A stretch of 64,000 nt of DNA from an uncultured Clostridia bacterium (GTDB taxonomy: Bacteria > Bacillota > Clostridia > Oscillospirales > Oscillospiraceae): positions 62,001 through 126,000 of the forward strand of contig CAMCKD010000001.1 in assembly GCA_945875335.1 (NCBI GenBank), given 5' to 3'. Positions 17,650 through 26,181 of this stretch are shown here, in pieces (positions within the stretch are counted from its first letter, which is position 1; every line of letters begins with the position of its first letter). The position numbers were made by a program, and so were the translations under genes. Below the pieces are notes generated by a model that saw only the letters and a list, made by a program, of their open reading frames with translations, did no database searches and was not told where the DNA came from.

Positions 17650-18514
17650 TTTCTTTTACCTGCTTCTCATAGACATTGTATTCATCCCAGATCCTTTCCA
17701 GATTTTCAAAGGTTCTGGAAAGCTCCTTCTCCCGCTTGGCCGCAATGGCGACGATCAGCGCATTGATCAGACTGAGCGGGGCCACCAGGCTGTCCACCAG
17801 GGAGACCATATCGCTCTTGGCAATCAATACATGGTCACAGCATTGGCCCAGAGGAGAGAGCTTGCTGTCGGTAAAGCCGATGACAGTGGCTCCTGCCGAG
17901 CAGCAGTACTGAGCCCCTTTGGTGGTAGAGGCGGAATAGCGTGGGAAACTGAATGCAATCACCACATCCTCACTGTTCACACCTACGATCTTTTCAAACA
18001 TCTCTCCAGTGCTCATGCCGGAAATGACGTGGACATTGTTGAACATGTAGTTCAGATAATATCCCAGGAAATTTGCCAGAGGGGCCACGGAACGAACGCC
18101 GAGGATATAAACCCGCTTCGCCTTCAAAATCGCGTTCACGGCGTTGTTGAATTCCTCCCGGCTGACGGTTTCCTCGGTCTGCCGGAGTTTTTCAATGTCA
18201 GAACGGACAACCATGGAAATCACATCCTGGTTGCCCAGCCGGTCATTGGCCACTTCGATGCGCTGAACGGAGGTGAGCCGGTTCAGCACCATCTCCTGCA
18301 TGGCCTTCTGCATGGAAGGATAGCCGTCGAAGCCCAAATCCACCGCAAAGCGAACCACCGTGGATTCCGATACGCCCACAGTTTTGCCCAGGCGGCTGGC
18401 GGTCATAAACGCGGCCTTATCGTAGGCCTCAGTGATGTATTGGGCAATTTTTCTCTGCCCTTTGGAAAAATCCGATGTTTTTTCCTGCAACAGTGTCAAA
18501 AAATCGTGATTCAT
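17639..18514 (-). CDS. RpiR/MurR family transcriptional regulator
   Basis: 291-residue regulator with an N-terminal HTH_6 domain (residues about 1-77; SRLGKTVGVSESTVVRFAV as recognition region) and a C-terminal SIS phosphosugar-binding domain from about residue 125 (KRVYILGVRSVAPLANFLGYY). Such proteins sense phosphosugars and control sugar catabolism. The overlapping downstream gene is a flavoprotein, so its target is not evident from context. Promoter TTGCAA-17-TAGTAT lies upstream. Confidence 0.9.
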   Translation of the reverse strand: MNHDFLTLLQEKTSDFSKGQRKIAQYITEAYDKAAFMTASRLGKTVGVSESTVVRFAVDLGFDGYPSMQKAMQEMVLNRLTSVQRIEVANDRLGNQDVISMVVRSDIEKLRQTEETVSREEFNNAVNAILKAKRVYILGVRSVAPLANFLGYYLNYMFNNVHVISGMSTGEMFEKIVGVNSEDVVIAFSFPRYSASTTKGAQYCCSAGATVIGFTDSKLSPLGQCCDHVLIAKSDMVSLVDSLVAPLSLINALIVAIAAKREKELSRTFENLERIWDEYNVYEKQVKENED

Positions 18515-18555
18515 AAAAAAGCCTCGATTTCATGATTGGTTTTGTATGCACCACA

Positions 18556-18606
18556 ATACTAGCAAAATCCGCTGCATTTTGCAAGAGACAGTGCAGCGGT
18601 TTTGCA
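18556..18606 (-). promoter_or_regulatory. Hairpin ending the pseudouridine synthase gene that holds the rpiR promoter
   Basis: On the minus strand a long hairpin (arms GCAAAACCGCTGCA and TGCAGCGGATTTTGC, 18562-18606) begins next to the stop of the upstream synthase gene and probably terminates it. The loop and 3' arm also contain TTGCAA (18579-18584), a 17-base spacer and TAGTAT (18556-18561), a good sigma-A promoter for the rpiR-type gene. Confidence 0.65.
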
Positions 18607-19305
18607 TTATATTTTCTTTTGTTCCTCTTCCGTCAGGTACCGCCATTTCCCCAAGGGTAGGCTGCCCAACTCCAACTGTCCCTCCCGGATTCGTTTCAGC
18701 CGGGTCACCTGCATGCCCGCCATCTGGCACATTCTGCGAATCTGACGGTTTCTGCCCTCATGAATGGTGATTTCCAGCTCCGCCCGGTCGTTTCTGACCG
18801 ACAGCAGTTTGAGCTTTGGCGGCTTGATGCGGTAACCGTCCAGCACCACCGGCTCCTGAAGCCTCTGAAAGCCCTCCTGGGAAAAGCCTGAAACCCACAC
18901 CTGATAGGTCTTTTGGATTTCATGGCTGGGGTGCATGGCTCGGTTGGCAAAGCCGCCGTCGTTGGTAAAGAGCAGCAGCCCCTCGGAGTCCATGTCCAGC
19001 CGTCCAATGGGATATACCCGCTGTCCGCAGTCCGCAACCAGGGAAGCGGCAGTGGGTCTTCCCTTTTCATCGGACAGAGTGGTCACATACCCTCTGGGCT
19101 TGTTCAGCATCAGGTATATGTAATCCCTGGCGGCGGGAATGGGTTTTCCCGCCAGGGTGATTTCATCGGTGTCCGGGTCGGCACTGTCCCCCAGGGAGGC
19201 AATCTGACCGTTGACCGCCACCAGGCCGCCGCGAATCAATTCCTCTGCTCTTCGGCGGGACGCGACCCCCCGGTCGGACAGGATTTTTTGAAGTCTCTGC
19301 TTCAT
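18607..19305 (-). CDS. RsuA/RluB family pseudouridine synthase
   Basis: 232-residue rRNA pseudouridine synthase. An N-terminal S4 RNA-binding domain (MKQRLQKILSDRGVASRRRA) is followed by the catalytic motif PIGRLDMDSEGLLLFTNDG, whose Asp in GRLD is the nucleophile. Firmicutes members usually modify 23S rRNA like RluB, but RsuA-type specificity is possible. ATG 19305 overlaps the dacF stop (ATGA) and has GGAGG eight bases upstream, so it is co-transcribed with dacF. Confidence 0.92.
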   Translation of the reverse strand: MKQRLQKILSDRGVASRRRAEELIRGGLVAVNGQIASLGDSADPDTDEITLAGKPIPAARDYIYLMLNKPRGYVTTLSDEKGRPTAASLVADCGQRVYPIGRLDMDSEGLLLFTNDGGFANRAMHPSHEIQKTYQVWVSGFSQEGFQRLQEPVVLDGYRIKPPKLKLLSVRNDRAELEITIHEGRNRQIRRMCQMAGMQVTRLKRIREGQLELGSLPLGKWRYLTEEEQKKI

Positions 19306-20399
19306 GAATGCTTCCTCCAAAAAAGGAAAGGATTTTGTTTTTTCGGCTGGATCATTTCAGAGGTCTGCCCGTAAACCACCGGGATTTTGCCCACTGCCTT
19401 GCCGGAGAGCAGCACATAGGCATAGCCTGCATCCGCACCCTCGGCCACCGGGGCGTAGATAAAGCCGCTGCCCGGCAAAAGGGTTTGGGGGCTTTCTTCC
19501 TTTGAAACGGAATATACGAAGTTCTCCGCCGCCAGTACAGCCACTTTGGAAGGCTCGCCTCCCGCGATCTCCCGGTAGCCAACGCAGTCGCCAACGGTCA
19601 CGATCCGTTGAAGATTGTACTGGGAAAAGCCCTGATCCAGCAGTGCGGCATGATCCCGCCAATCATCCGGGTCATTGATGGTCACAGCCACCAGCCTGCG
19701 GCGGCTTTTGGAGGCACTGGACACCAGGATGCGCCCTGCCGCCTTGGTAAAGCCGGTCTTCACCCCATCCGCCCCGGGATAGAGCCACAAAAGCTTATTG
19801 TGGTTTCGCAGACAGCGATTCCCCACGGTGATGGTTTTGGTGGAAACTGTTTGAGAGAATACCGGGTTCTCCATGGCATAAGAAGCCAGAATTGCCAAAT
19901 CTCTTGCGGTAGAATAGTGGTTTTTGGCATCCAGACCGTTGGGGTTTTCAAAATGGGTTTGGGTCATCCCCAGGCTGCGAGCCTTGTCGTTCATCAGATT
20001 GGCAAATTCTTCGATGCTGCCGCAGCAGTAAAGGGCCAAAGCAACCGCTGCATCGTTGCCGGAGGACAGCATCAGGCCGTAGAGCAGCTCTTGCAGGGTC
20101 AGCTTCTCCCCTTCCCGCAGGTACATGGAGGAGCCCTCAATCCCCACCGCCTGCTTGGGAATCTGCATCTGATCCAGCACATTGCACCGCTCACAAATCA
20201 GCAGGGCCGTCATGATTTTGGTGGTGCTGGCAATGAGGCTCTGCTTGTCGCTGTTTTTATCAAAAAGCAGTCTGCCGCTGATAGGGTCCATCACGGCGGC
20301 GCTTTTGGCAGAAATCGCCTCCGCCCTCTGCGGAACAAGCAGAACGGCGGCCAGCAGTGCAGCCGCCGTTCCGATGAATAATCGTTTCATTCTCTTCAC
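19302..20399 (-). CDS. dacF: D-alanyl-D-alanine carboxypeptidase, DacF-like
   Basis: 365-residue peptidase S11 penicillin-binding protein trimming pentapeptides in peptidoglycan. A signal peptide ends near AEA (about residue 28). Catalytic tetrad SxxK is STTK at residues 58-61, SGN appears in SSGNDAAVAL, and KTG in VKTGFTKAAG. The C-terminus lacks an obvious long amphipathic helix. DacF is sporulation-associated in B. subtilis, where it precedes spoIIAA; here it sits between gerW and a pseudouridine synthase gene, so a DacF rather than DacA role is inferred. Confidence 0.9.
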   Translation of the reverse strand: MKRMKRLFIGTAAALLAAVLLVPQRAEAISAKSAAVMDPISGRLLFDKNSDKQSLIASTTKIMTALLICERCNVLDQMQIPKQAVGIEGSSMYLREGEKLTLQELLYGLMLSSGNDAAVALALYCCGSIEEFANLMNDKARSLGMTQTHFENPNGLDAKNHYSTARDLAILASYAMENPVFSQTVSTKTITVGNRCLRNHNKLLWLYPGADGVKTGFTKAAGRILVSSASKSRRRLVAVTINDPDDWRDHAALLDQGFSQYNLQRIVTVGDCVGYREIAGGEPSKVAVLAAENFVYSVSKEESPQTLLPGSGFIYAPVAEGADAGYAYVLLSGKAVGKIPVVYGQTSEMIQPKKQNPFLFWRKHS

Positions 20400-20429
20400 C
20401 CGGAAATAGTTTTTCCGGGAAAAGACATT

Positions 20430-20822
20430 TTATTCCCCTTTTCCGCCGGTTTTGGAATCAATAAAGGAGGTGATCTTGTCCAGCGTATCGGGAATCATTT
20501 CCACCAGTCTGTCCGCCGTGGTATTGGCCGCCTGGGCCACGGGAAGCATACGAACATTTCCGTCCTTCACAATCAGAAAGCACACAGGCGTCACCTTGAC
20601 ACCGGCCCCCACGCCGCCCCCAAAGGGATTGTCCCCCTGGGCTGTTTTTCCCTTGGTGAAGTCGGAACCGGCTCCGCCAAAGCCCACGCTGACCTTGGAG
20701 ACGGGAATAATCGTCACGCCGTCGGGGGTGGTAATGGGTTCCCCCACAACGGTATTCACATCGATCATCTCTTTTATTTTCTGAATGGTACCTTCCAGCA
20801 TACCGGGAAGCTTCTGACTCAT
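20430..20822 (-). CDS. ytfJ: GerW family sporulation protein YtfJ
   Basis: 130-residue GerW/YtfJ family protein; in Bacillus and relatives it is sigma-F dependent, located in the forespore and affects germination. Family segments visible are VVGEPITTPDGVTIIPVSKV and a glycine-rich stretch with GGGVGAGVKVTPV. Full length. It starts four bases before the DUF2953 gene ends, the same ytfI-ytfJ pair as in B. subtilis, and the unit also carries scpB and scpA. Confidence 0.95.
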   Translation of the reverse strand: MSQKLPGMLEGTIQKIKEMIDVNTVVGEPITTPDGVTIIPVSKVSVGFGGAGSDFTKGKTAQGDNPFGGGVGAGVKVTPVCFLIVKDGNVRMLPVAQAANTTADRLVEMIPDTLDKITSFIDSKTGGKGE

Positions 20823-21445
20823 GATACAGCACCGCCTTTACGTTTCTTTTTGAAAATCAACAATTCCTTCAACAGTCGAACCCCATACACCGCGCCAAGC
20901 CACACGATCTGCCCAAGGCGCACCGTCAGCTCTGCCTGAGCGGTAATAAGGGTTTCGGTGGCTGTGAAGTCGCATTCCACCTCACAGTCACGTTTTCCGA
21001 TGACAAACGCTTTATCCAGCATGGGCATAAGATTTGCCAATGCTTGCCAAGCTCTGCCATAATTCAACGCCAGATCACAGGGGTCGTCCCCTGCCAGAAT
21101 CAGCTTCAGCACCAAACGGTTGATCCACAGCTTTTTCCGAAACTGATTCATAAATTCAAGCATAACTTTGATGATTGGTATAAAATCCTGTACACTGCCG
21201 CCTTTTTTTTCACTGCCTGATACTTCCTGGACATCCTTCTGAGCCGGAGCAGTCTGTTCCTGTTTGGGCTTTTCAGGAGATTGGGGCGGTGTCTTCTTTT
21301 TCCGCTTTGGAAAAGGGATCAGGGTAAACCGAATGAAGCCCACAATGATGCGCACCAGAAAGCCCTGGGAATCGTATCGAACCAGCACCCCCAGTGGAAT
21401 GGATGCCAGCAGGAAAAGAACCATCAGGGTAATCAGCCAGCCCAT
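20819..21445 (-). CDS. DUF2953 (YtfI-like) protein
   Basis: 208-residue DUF2953 protein. It has an N-terminal membrane span (about residues 3-22), a lysine/glutamine-rich hydrophilic linker around residues 45-80, and a C-terminal conserved region with CDLALNYGRAWQALANLMP. B. subtilis YtfI is of this family and precedes ytfJ. It starts at the last base of the scpB stop codon (1-base overlap) and overlaps gerW by four bases. Function unknown; probably sporulation-linked by partnership with GerW. Confidence 0.88.
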   Translation of the reverse strand: MGWLITLMVLFLLASIPLGVLVRYDSQGFLVRIIVGFIRFTLIPFPKRKKKTPPQSPEKPKQEQTAPAQKDVQEVSGSEKKGGSVQDFIPIIKVMLEFMNQFRKKLWINRLVLKLILAGDDPCDLALNYGRAWQALANLMPMLDKAFVIGKRDCEVECDFTATETLITAQAELTVRLGQIVWLGAVYGVRLLKELLIFKKKRKGGAVS

Positions 21446-22014
21446 TATTCCGCTCCCTCCGGCGATGCCGGTTCCTCTGCTTCGACGGGTTCCCCAAAGG
21501 CGATTTTCTCAATGGGGGGCAGCTCCTCCAAGGAGGAGAGGCCAAAGGTGCGCAAAAAATCCGGCGTGGTGCGGTATTGGATGGGTCTGCCGGGTACGTT
21601 CAGACGGCCCGCTTCTTCAATCAGCTTTTTGTTCAGCAGGGCTGCCACGGAATAGGAGCTGTCCACCCCTCGAATCTGTTCCACCATGGCCTTGGTGGCG
21701 GGCTGGTAATAGGCGATGATGGTCAGCGCCTCCAGCTGGGAGGAAGAAAGCTTCGGAGGCTTTCTGGTTTCCAGGGCTTTGGTGACGTAATCCGCCATTT
21801 CGCCGGAGGACACCATCTGATATCCCCGCTCCAGCCGAATGATGCGGATACCCCGGCGCTCAAAGGAGAGCTGATTGGCCAAGTCATCGGCTGCCCGCTC
21901 AATTTCATCTTCATCAACTTCCAGCACGGAAGCCAGCCGGGAGATTTCCATCCGTTCCCCGGAGGCAAACAATATGGCTTCCAGAATGCGCTGGATTTGG
22001 GTCTGTTCCATCAA
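21445..22014 (-). CDS. scpB: Segregation and condensation protein ScpB
   Basis: 189-residue winged-helix kleisin-partner subunit of the SMC condensin complex. Visible family parts are ILEAILFASGERMEISRLA at the N-terminus and LTIIAYYQPATKAMVEQIRG in the second winged helix. Acidic C-terminal tail. Overlaps the scpA stop by four bases. Confidence 0.96.
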   Translation of the reverse strand: MMEQTQIQRILEAILFASGERMEISRLASVLEVDEDEIERAADDLANQLSFERRGIRIIRLERGYQMVSSGEMADYVTKALETRKPPKLSSSQLEALTIIAYYQPATKAMVEQIRGVDSSYSVAALLNKKLIEEAGRLNVPGRPIQYRTTPDFLRTFGLSSLEELPPIEKIAFGEPVEAEEPASPEGAE

Positions 22015-22805
22015 TGCTCCTCCTCCACCTTGGCGTCGGTTTTCAGCAAACGGACGTTGGGATTTTCGCCGGAGTTGTCATCCTCCAGGGCAACGGAATT
22101 GGTTTTGCACAATTCCAGTATCGCCAAAAATGTGGCAACAATTTCAGATCGGCTCTTATTTCCCCGAAAAAGACTTTTCAGCCGCTCCACGCCCCGAAGC
22201 ACCAGCTGGCGCAGCACCTCGCCTGCTTTTCTGGTGACGGGATAGGGTTCCTTTGCCACAATGCCCTTGAAATTGGCTGTGGGCGGGGGCAGCTGTTTTT
22301 GGTTCCGTTCGGCAATCAAATCCAACGCCCGCAGTAAATCCAGGACGTTGTGCTTGTAGCGGTAGGTGTTATCCCTGCGCAGGGGCTCCGGCTCCTTGGT
22401 GAAGAGGCACCGGCCAATCTCATTGCGGGGCTCCAGCTGGCTCACCGCCAGGCGAATCTGCTCCATGGCCTCCTTGCGGCGGCGCTCGATCAGACTTTGC
22501 CGAAGCAAATCCAATTCCGACTCCGCTTCCGCCTGTTCGGCAGCAGAGAGCAGCATCTTGGTTTTGATCAGCATCAGGTGGGATGCCATGGAGATGAATT
22601 CGCTGGCAATTTCCATGTCCAGCCGCTTCATCTCGTCCAGATATGCCAGGTATTGCTCCAAAATTGCGGTGATGGACACATCCTGGATCTCTATTTTGTT
22701 TTTACTGAGCAGCAGGAAAATCACATCCAGGGGCCCTTCAAAATCCTCCATGATTTCGGTTCGGGTGTGGACGATTCCTTCCAGCTTGTATTGCGGTTCA
22801 GCCAT
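22011..22805 (-). CDS. scpA: Segregation and condensation protein ScpA
   Basis: 264-residue kleisin subunit of SMC-ScpAB, needed for chromosome condensation and segregation. The N-terminal SMC-binding region shows DFEGPLDVIFLLLSKNKIEI, with the C-terminal winged helix later. I preferred ATG 22805 (AGGTG upstream) over an upstream in-frame GTG at 22835, since family members start shortly before the DFEGPLD segment. First gene of scpA-scpB-DUF2953-gerW. Confidence 0.95.
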   Translation of the reverse strand: MAEPQYKLEGIVHTRTEIMEDFEGPLDVIFLLLSKNKIEIQDVSITAILEQYLAYLDEMKRLDMEIASEFISMASHLMLIKTKMLLSAAEQAEAESELDLLRQSLIERRRKEAMEQIRLAVSQLEPRNEIGRCLFTKEPEPLRRDNTYRYKHNVLDLLRALDLIAERNQKQLPPPTANFKGIVAKEPYPVTRKAGEVLRQLVLRGVERLKSLFRGNKSRSEIVATFLAILELCKTNSVALEDDNSGENPNVRLLKTDAKVEEEH

Positions 22806-22912
22806 ATCGGAGCACCTATTCTCCCATTCTGTCACTTTTTATCTGGATTATATCACTGATTTGTCCTTCGCGCAAGCCAAACGAAAAAAATATCCTTTTC
22901 CGGTGAAAGTGA

Positions 22913-22941
22913 TTGCATTTTTCGGGGGGATGTGTTAAGAT
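22913..22941 (+). promoter_or_regulatory. Sigma-A promoter of small membrane protein gene
   Basis: TTGCAT (22913-22918), 17-base spacer, TAAGAT (22936-22941), about 33 bases before the GTG start at 22974. Confidence 0.7.
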
Positions 22942-22973
22942 AACACTACACATCATTCATGGAGGGATGCCCC

Positions 22974-23294
22974 GTGGCAAGTCGTAACCGCAGCCGTAAC
23001 CGTTATCGTGAAATGGAAAGCATCATGATGAAAATCCTGATTGGGGACGGTTTGATTTTCTTTTTGTATATGTTTGCGGCCAGCCGAGTGGGCGTGTGGC
23101 CGGTGATCAAGGTGATCTGCGCCGTGGTGACCATTCTTGTCTCCATTTTGTGTCTGGTGTGGCTGTACCTCACCAAGGAGTTCACCCGCCGGCGGAGTCT
23201 TTGGATGGTGACGGCCTGCGTATCCATTCTGGCCTGCATTCTGGTTTCCCTGTGCCTGGGTTACCCCTGCCCCCCTGCCGTGGCCCTCAATTGA
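22974..23294 (+). CDS. Small membrane protein of unknown function
   Basis: 106-residue protein with a very basic N-terminus (about residues 1-14, Arg and Asn rich) and three hydrophobic spans near residues 24-42, 46-67 and 80-97. No family recognised. I chose GTG 22974 because GGAGGG is seven bases upstream; an ATG at 22959 would overlap that site. It has its own promoter and terminator. The basic head and membrane body are the only functional hints. Confidence 0.72.
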   Translation: MASRNRSRNRYREMESIMMKILIGDGLIFFLYMFAASRVGVWPVIKVICAVVTILVSILCLVWLYLTKEFTRRRSLWMVTACVSILACILVSLCLGYPCPPAVALN

Positions 23295-23309
23295 TTCAAA
23301 AATTCTATC

Positions 23310-23343
23310 GCCTCCGATGCGTTTTTGCATCGGAGGCATTTTT
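23310..23343. terminator. Bidirectional intrinsic terminator
   Basis: Perfect arms GCCTCCGATGC (23310-23320) and GCATCGGAGGC (23327-23337), with T's on the plus side and A's in the loop; separates the small membrane gene from the convergent nucleoside kinase gene. Confidence 0.92.
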
Positions 23344-25042
23344 AACGATAGAAGGAATTTCCGCCAATGAATTCCCGGACAATGCTGGTGGGAGGAATCT
23401 CATCATCCACATCCGCTTCTAGGACATAGTTCAGGATTTTGACGATGGAGCGCACCTCGTCGTAGCAGCTGTCCTCTGGGGTGATCTGGGTCAGCAGGGG
23501 GAAAATATGTTTTTTCAGCACTGCCAATTCATAGAGGGTGGAGCTGTTGAAGATCACATCCGCGTTTTCCTGGTAAGGAAAAATCCAGCGCTTCTCTCCG
23601 TTCTGAACGGATTCCCACATGGAGATGGTTCTCTGGACAGAGGAACCTCTGGTTTCATAATCCCGGACGATTCGCCGCAGCAGGCGCAGATAGCTGGTGG
23701 AAACCCGATTGTGATTGTCCATATTCAGGGGCAGCAGAGGGCTGACATACAGCTTGAAGACTTCGTTCTCCGCCACATGTTCAGGAACTATCTGAGGATT
23801 TAAGCCATGAATTCCCTCCACAATGATGACAGAATTCTCTGCTAATTTCAGCTTCTCCCCGCTCCACTCCCGCTTCCCGGTGACAAAATTAAAGGTAGGC
23901 AGGGCGGTCTCCTGGCCGGAAAGCAGGGCAGCAATATTGGAACGGAACAGCTCGGTATCCAGCGTATTGATGTGCTCCAAATCCACCTTGCCATCGGGGC
24001 CGGGGAGAATTTTGTCCCGGTCAATATAGTAATTGTCAAGGCTCATCAGAATGGGCCTCTTGCCATGAACCCGCAGCTGGGTGGCCAGGCGGTTGGCGGA
24101 GGTGGTTTTCCCGGAGGAACTGGGCCCGGCCAGCATCACCACCCTGGCATTGCGCTGGCAGACCATATCCGCGATCTGTGAGAAGCGTTTTTCATGGAGC
24201 GCCTCGTTGACCCGAATCAGCTCCCGGATGCTGCCGGAAAGGGTCTTTTTGTTCAGGTCAGCCACGGTTTCGCATTCCATCAGCTCGCCCCAATGCTCTC
24301 CCTCTGAGAACACCGCAAAGAAATTGGGACTGTCCTTGAACTGGGCAGGTTGGTTGGGCGTCAGATCATCGGGATAGAGCAGAATGAAGCCACCCTTGGC
24401 AGGAAGAAGCTTCCACACTGTTAGATAACCAGTAGATGGCAGCATTTCACCGAAGAAATAATCGGAAAAATCCTGGTAAAAATACTCGTCAAAATACTCC
24501 GAATCATACCATTGGAGCAGCTCTGCCTTGTCGTTCTGATGGTTCTTTTGAAACTGGCGGATTGCCTCCTGGAGGGGAAGCCGTCTGCGAATCAGGGGAA
24601 AATCCTCTCCGATGTAGTGCTCCATCTGCTTTTTCAATGCTTCAATGGAATAATTCTGACAGTCCTTTACGCTGATGTACACACTGTTCCCCATGGTGCA
24701 GCTGATTTTTGCTGCGCCATCCGGCCAGAGCTTCCGAACCGCCAGAAAAACCAAAAAACAGGCTGTGCGGGTGTATACCTTTTTCCCGGAGCCGTCGGAG
24801 TAGCGCAGCAGATGGATTTCCCCCTTGGAGGCAGCCATGGCACGGCGAACAGAGGAATTCTCCGGGGCAGAATCAGATTGGCGGACGGGTATGTAATTCA
24901 GTGTAAAGACCTCACCGGCAATCTTGGCCGCAAGAGGCCGGGTCTGCAATTCGTTGGAATCCAACCCCTGCTTCTGGATGATCTCCCGCAGGGACTCTCC
25001 CGCCTGGGGTTGAACCGCAATTCCGTCAATAACCAGCTGCAT
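23342..25042 (-). CDS. Nucleoside kinase with TGS-like N-terminal domain
   Basis: 566-residue protein of the clostridial/Thermotoga type in which a TGS plus threonyl-tRNA-synthetase-like editing region (residues 1 to about 230) is fused to a uridine-kinase-like P-loop domain. Walker A GPSSSGKTT is near residue 305, and the uridine kinase segment SLDNYYIDRD follows. Predicted to phosphorylate a nucleoside, with uridine or cytidine most likely. Stop codon lies within the flanking terminator. The fusion is known for the family and not a sequencing artefact. Confidence 0.87.
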   Translation of the reverse strand: MQLVIDGIAVQPQAGESLREIIQKQGLDSNELQTRPLAAKIAGEVFTLNYIPVRQSDSAPENSSVRRAMAASKGEIHLLRYSDGSGKKVYTRTACFLVFLAVRKLWPDGAAKISCTMGNSVYISVKDCQNYSIEALKKQMEHYIGEDFPLIRRRLPLQEAIRQFQKNHQNDKAELLQWYDSEYFDEYFYQDFSDYFFGEMLPSTGYLTVWKLLPAKGGFILLYPDDLTPNQPAQFKDSPNFFAVFSEGEHWGELMECETVADLNKKTLSGSIRELIRVNEALHEKRFSQIADMVCQRNARVVMLAGPSSSGKTTSANRLATQLRVHGKRPILMSLDNYYIDRDKILPGPDGKVDLEHINTLDTELFRSNIAALLSGQETALPTFNFVTGKREWSGEKLKLAENSVIIVEGIHGLNPQIVPEHVAENEVFKLYVSPLLPLNMDNHNRVSTSYLRLLRRIVRDYETRGSSVQRTISMWESVQNGEKRWIFPYQENADVIFNSSTLYELAVLKKHIFPLLTQITPEDSCYDEVRSIVKILNYVLEADVDDEIPPTSIVREFIGGNSFYR

Positions 25043-25121
25043 ATCAGCACCTCCAATTTGGATTATTTATGGAAATCATAGCATAATTCTCCCAAAAATG
25101 CAATTCAATTTCGTTTTTTTC

Positions 25122-26054
25122 TTACTGGCCGATGGTTTTCAGCTCGGTTCCACTGTAGTAATATTGCAGGATTTCCTGAAAGGTTTTTCCCTCCAAAGCC
25201 ATGGCTTCCGCGCCGTACTGACTCATGCCAACTCTGTGGCCGTGGCCTCTGGTGTGAAAGAATACGACCCCGTGCTCAGTCGTAATGGAAAAAAGGGTGG
25301 AACGGAGGTTCAATGCCTTTCGGAGTTCTGTACCGCTAAAGAACCGATTGCCGATTCCCACTCTGGCCACGCCGCCGCCTGAAGTGTACTCCCAATCGTG
25401 AAACCAGGTATCCGGCTCTCCTTCTAAGCGGGTGTTCAGGATGGATTCCAGATAGGAGCCGGAAAAGGCCGTGATTTCTTCCTCTTCCATATTCTGCTCC
25501 GGGCTGTCCCTGGAGACCAGGTAGGGATAGTCATTTCCCCAGACGGCGGCAGCATCCTCCGTCGAGCCGCCAGAGCTGGAAAAGTAGGTTGCTTCAATCA
25601 ATTCGTCACCGTAAGTAATCACGATTCCGGCAGTGGCAAGCACCGCACTTTTTATCTTTTCCACTTCCGCCGGTGTGCCGTAGTAGCGCAGATAGTTTTC
25701 CTCCGAAACATAGCCCTGGCAGCAGGCGGAATTGGTGCAGAGGGTACCGTCGGTGTGTTTCCCTCCCGTGGAGGCTGCCTTCCAGGCAAAGGTACGGGCC
25801 ACCACCGCCTGGGCCTTCAGCGCTTCCGGCTGGAATTCCGACGGCATCTCCGCCAGCACCACCCCCGCCACATATTCCTCCAAATGAAGCTCTGTCAGTT
25901 CCCCGCCCCGCTGAATGGTGATGTAATGGGGCTCGGTCTGACCAGCAGGTGATGAATCGCCTGCCTGCGTGTATTGGACGACGGACAGCAGCATCGCAGG
26001 AAACAGAAATGCCATCATGAAAATTTGAAACAAAAAAGCCTTTGCGGATTTCAC
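25122..26054 (-). CDS. spoIID: SpoIID/LytB domain protein
   Basis: 310-residue membrane-anchored protein with one N-terminal span (about residues 7-30) and a SpoIID domain. SpoIID is a lytic transglycosylase that trims stem-peptide-free peptidoglycan during engulfment. The catalytic Glu is kept in GVVLAEMPSEFQPEALKAQA and the domain end GHGHRVGMSQYGAEAMA is present. GTG 26054 has CCCTCC-complement GGAGGG seven bases upstream; the longer open frame upstream has no such site. No spoIIQ or spoIIP lies nearby, so true SpoIID versus a paralogue cannot be decided. Confidence 0.88.
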   Translation of the reverse strand: MKSAKAFLFQIFMMAFLFPAMLLSVVQYTQAGDSSPAGQTEPHYITIQRGGELTELHLEEYVAGVVLAEMPSEFQPEALKAQAVVARTFAWKAASTGGKHTDGTLCTNSACCQGYVSEENYLRYYGTPAEVEKIKSAVLATAGIVITYGDELIEATYFSSSGGSTEDAAAVWGNDYPYLVSRDSPEQNMEEEEITAFSGSYLESILNTRLEGEPDTWFHDWEYTSGGGVARVGIGNRFFSGTELRKALNLRSTLFSITTEHGVVFFHTRGHGHRVGMSQYGAEAMALEGKTFQEILQYYYSGTELKTIGQ

Positions 26055-26118
26055 GGTACATCCCTCCATTGCAGCAATAGGATACCATGACGCAGAACGG
26101 AAAAATGTCAGAAAATGT

Positions 26119-26147
26119 TTGCAATCCGTTTTCAAATCTGCTATGAT
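26119..26147 (+). promoter_or_regulatory. Sigma-A promoter of the E2-like gene
   Basis: TTGCAA (26119-26124), 17-base spacer, TATGAT (26142-26147), 35 bases before the start codon. Confidence 0.75.
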
Positions 26148-26181
26148 ACTCATACCTTTTATCTTCAATGGAGGTTTACCT

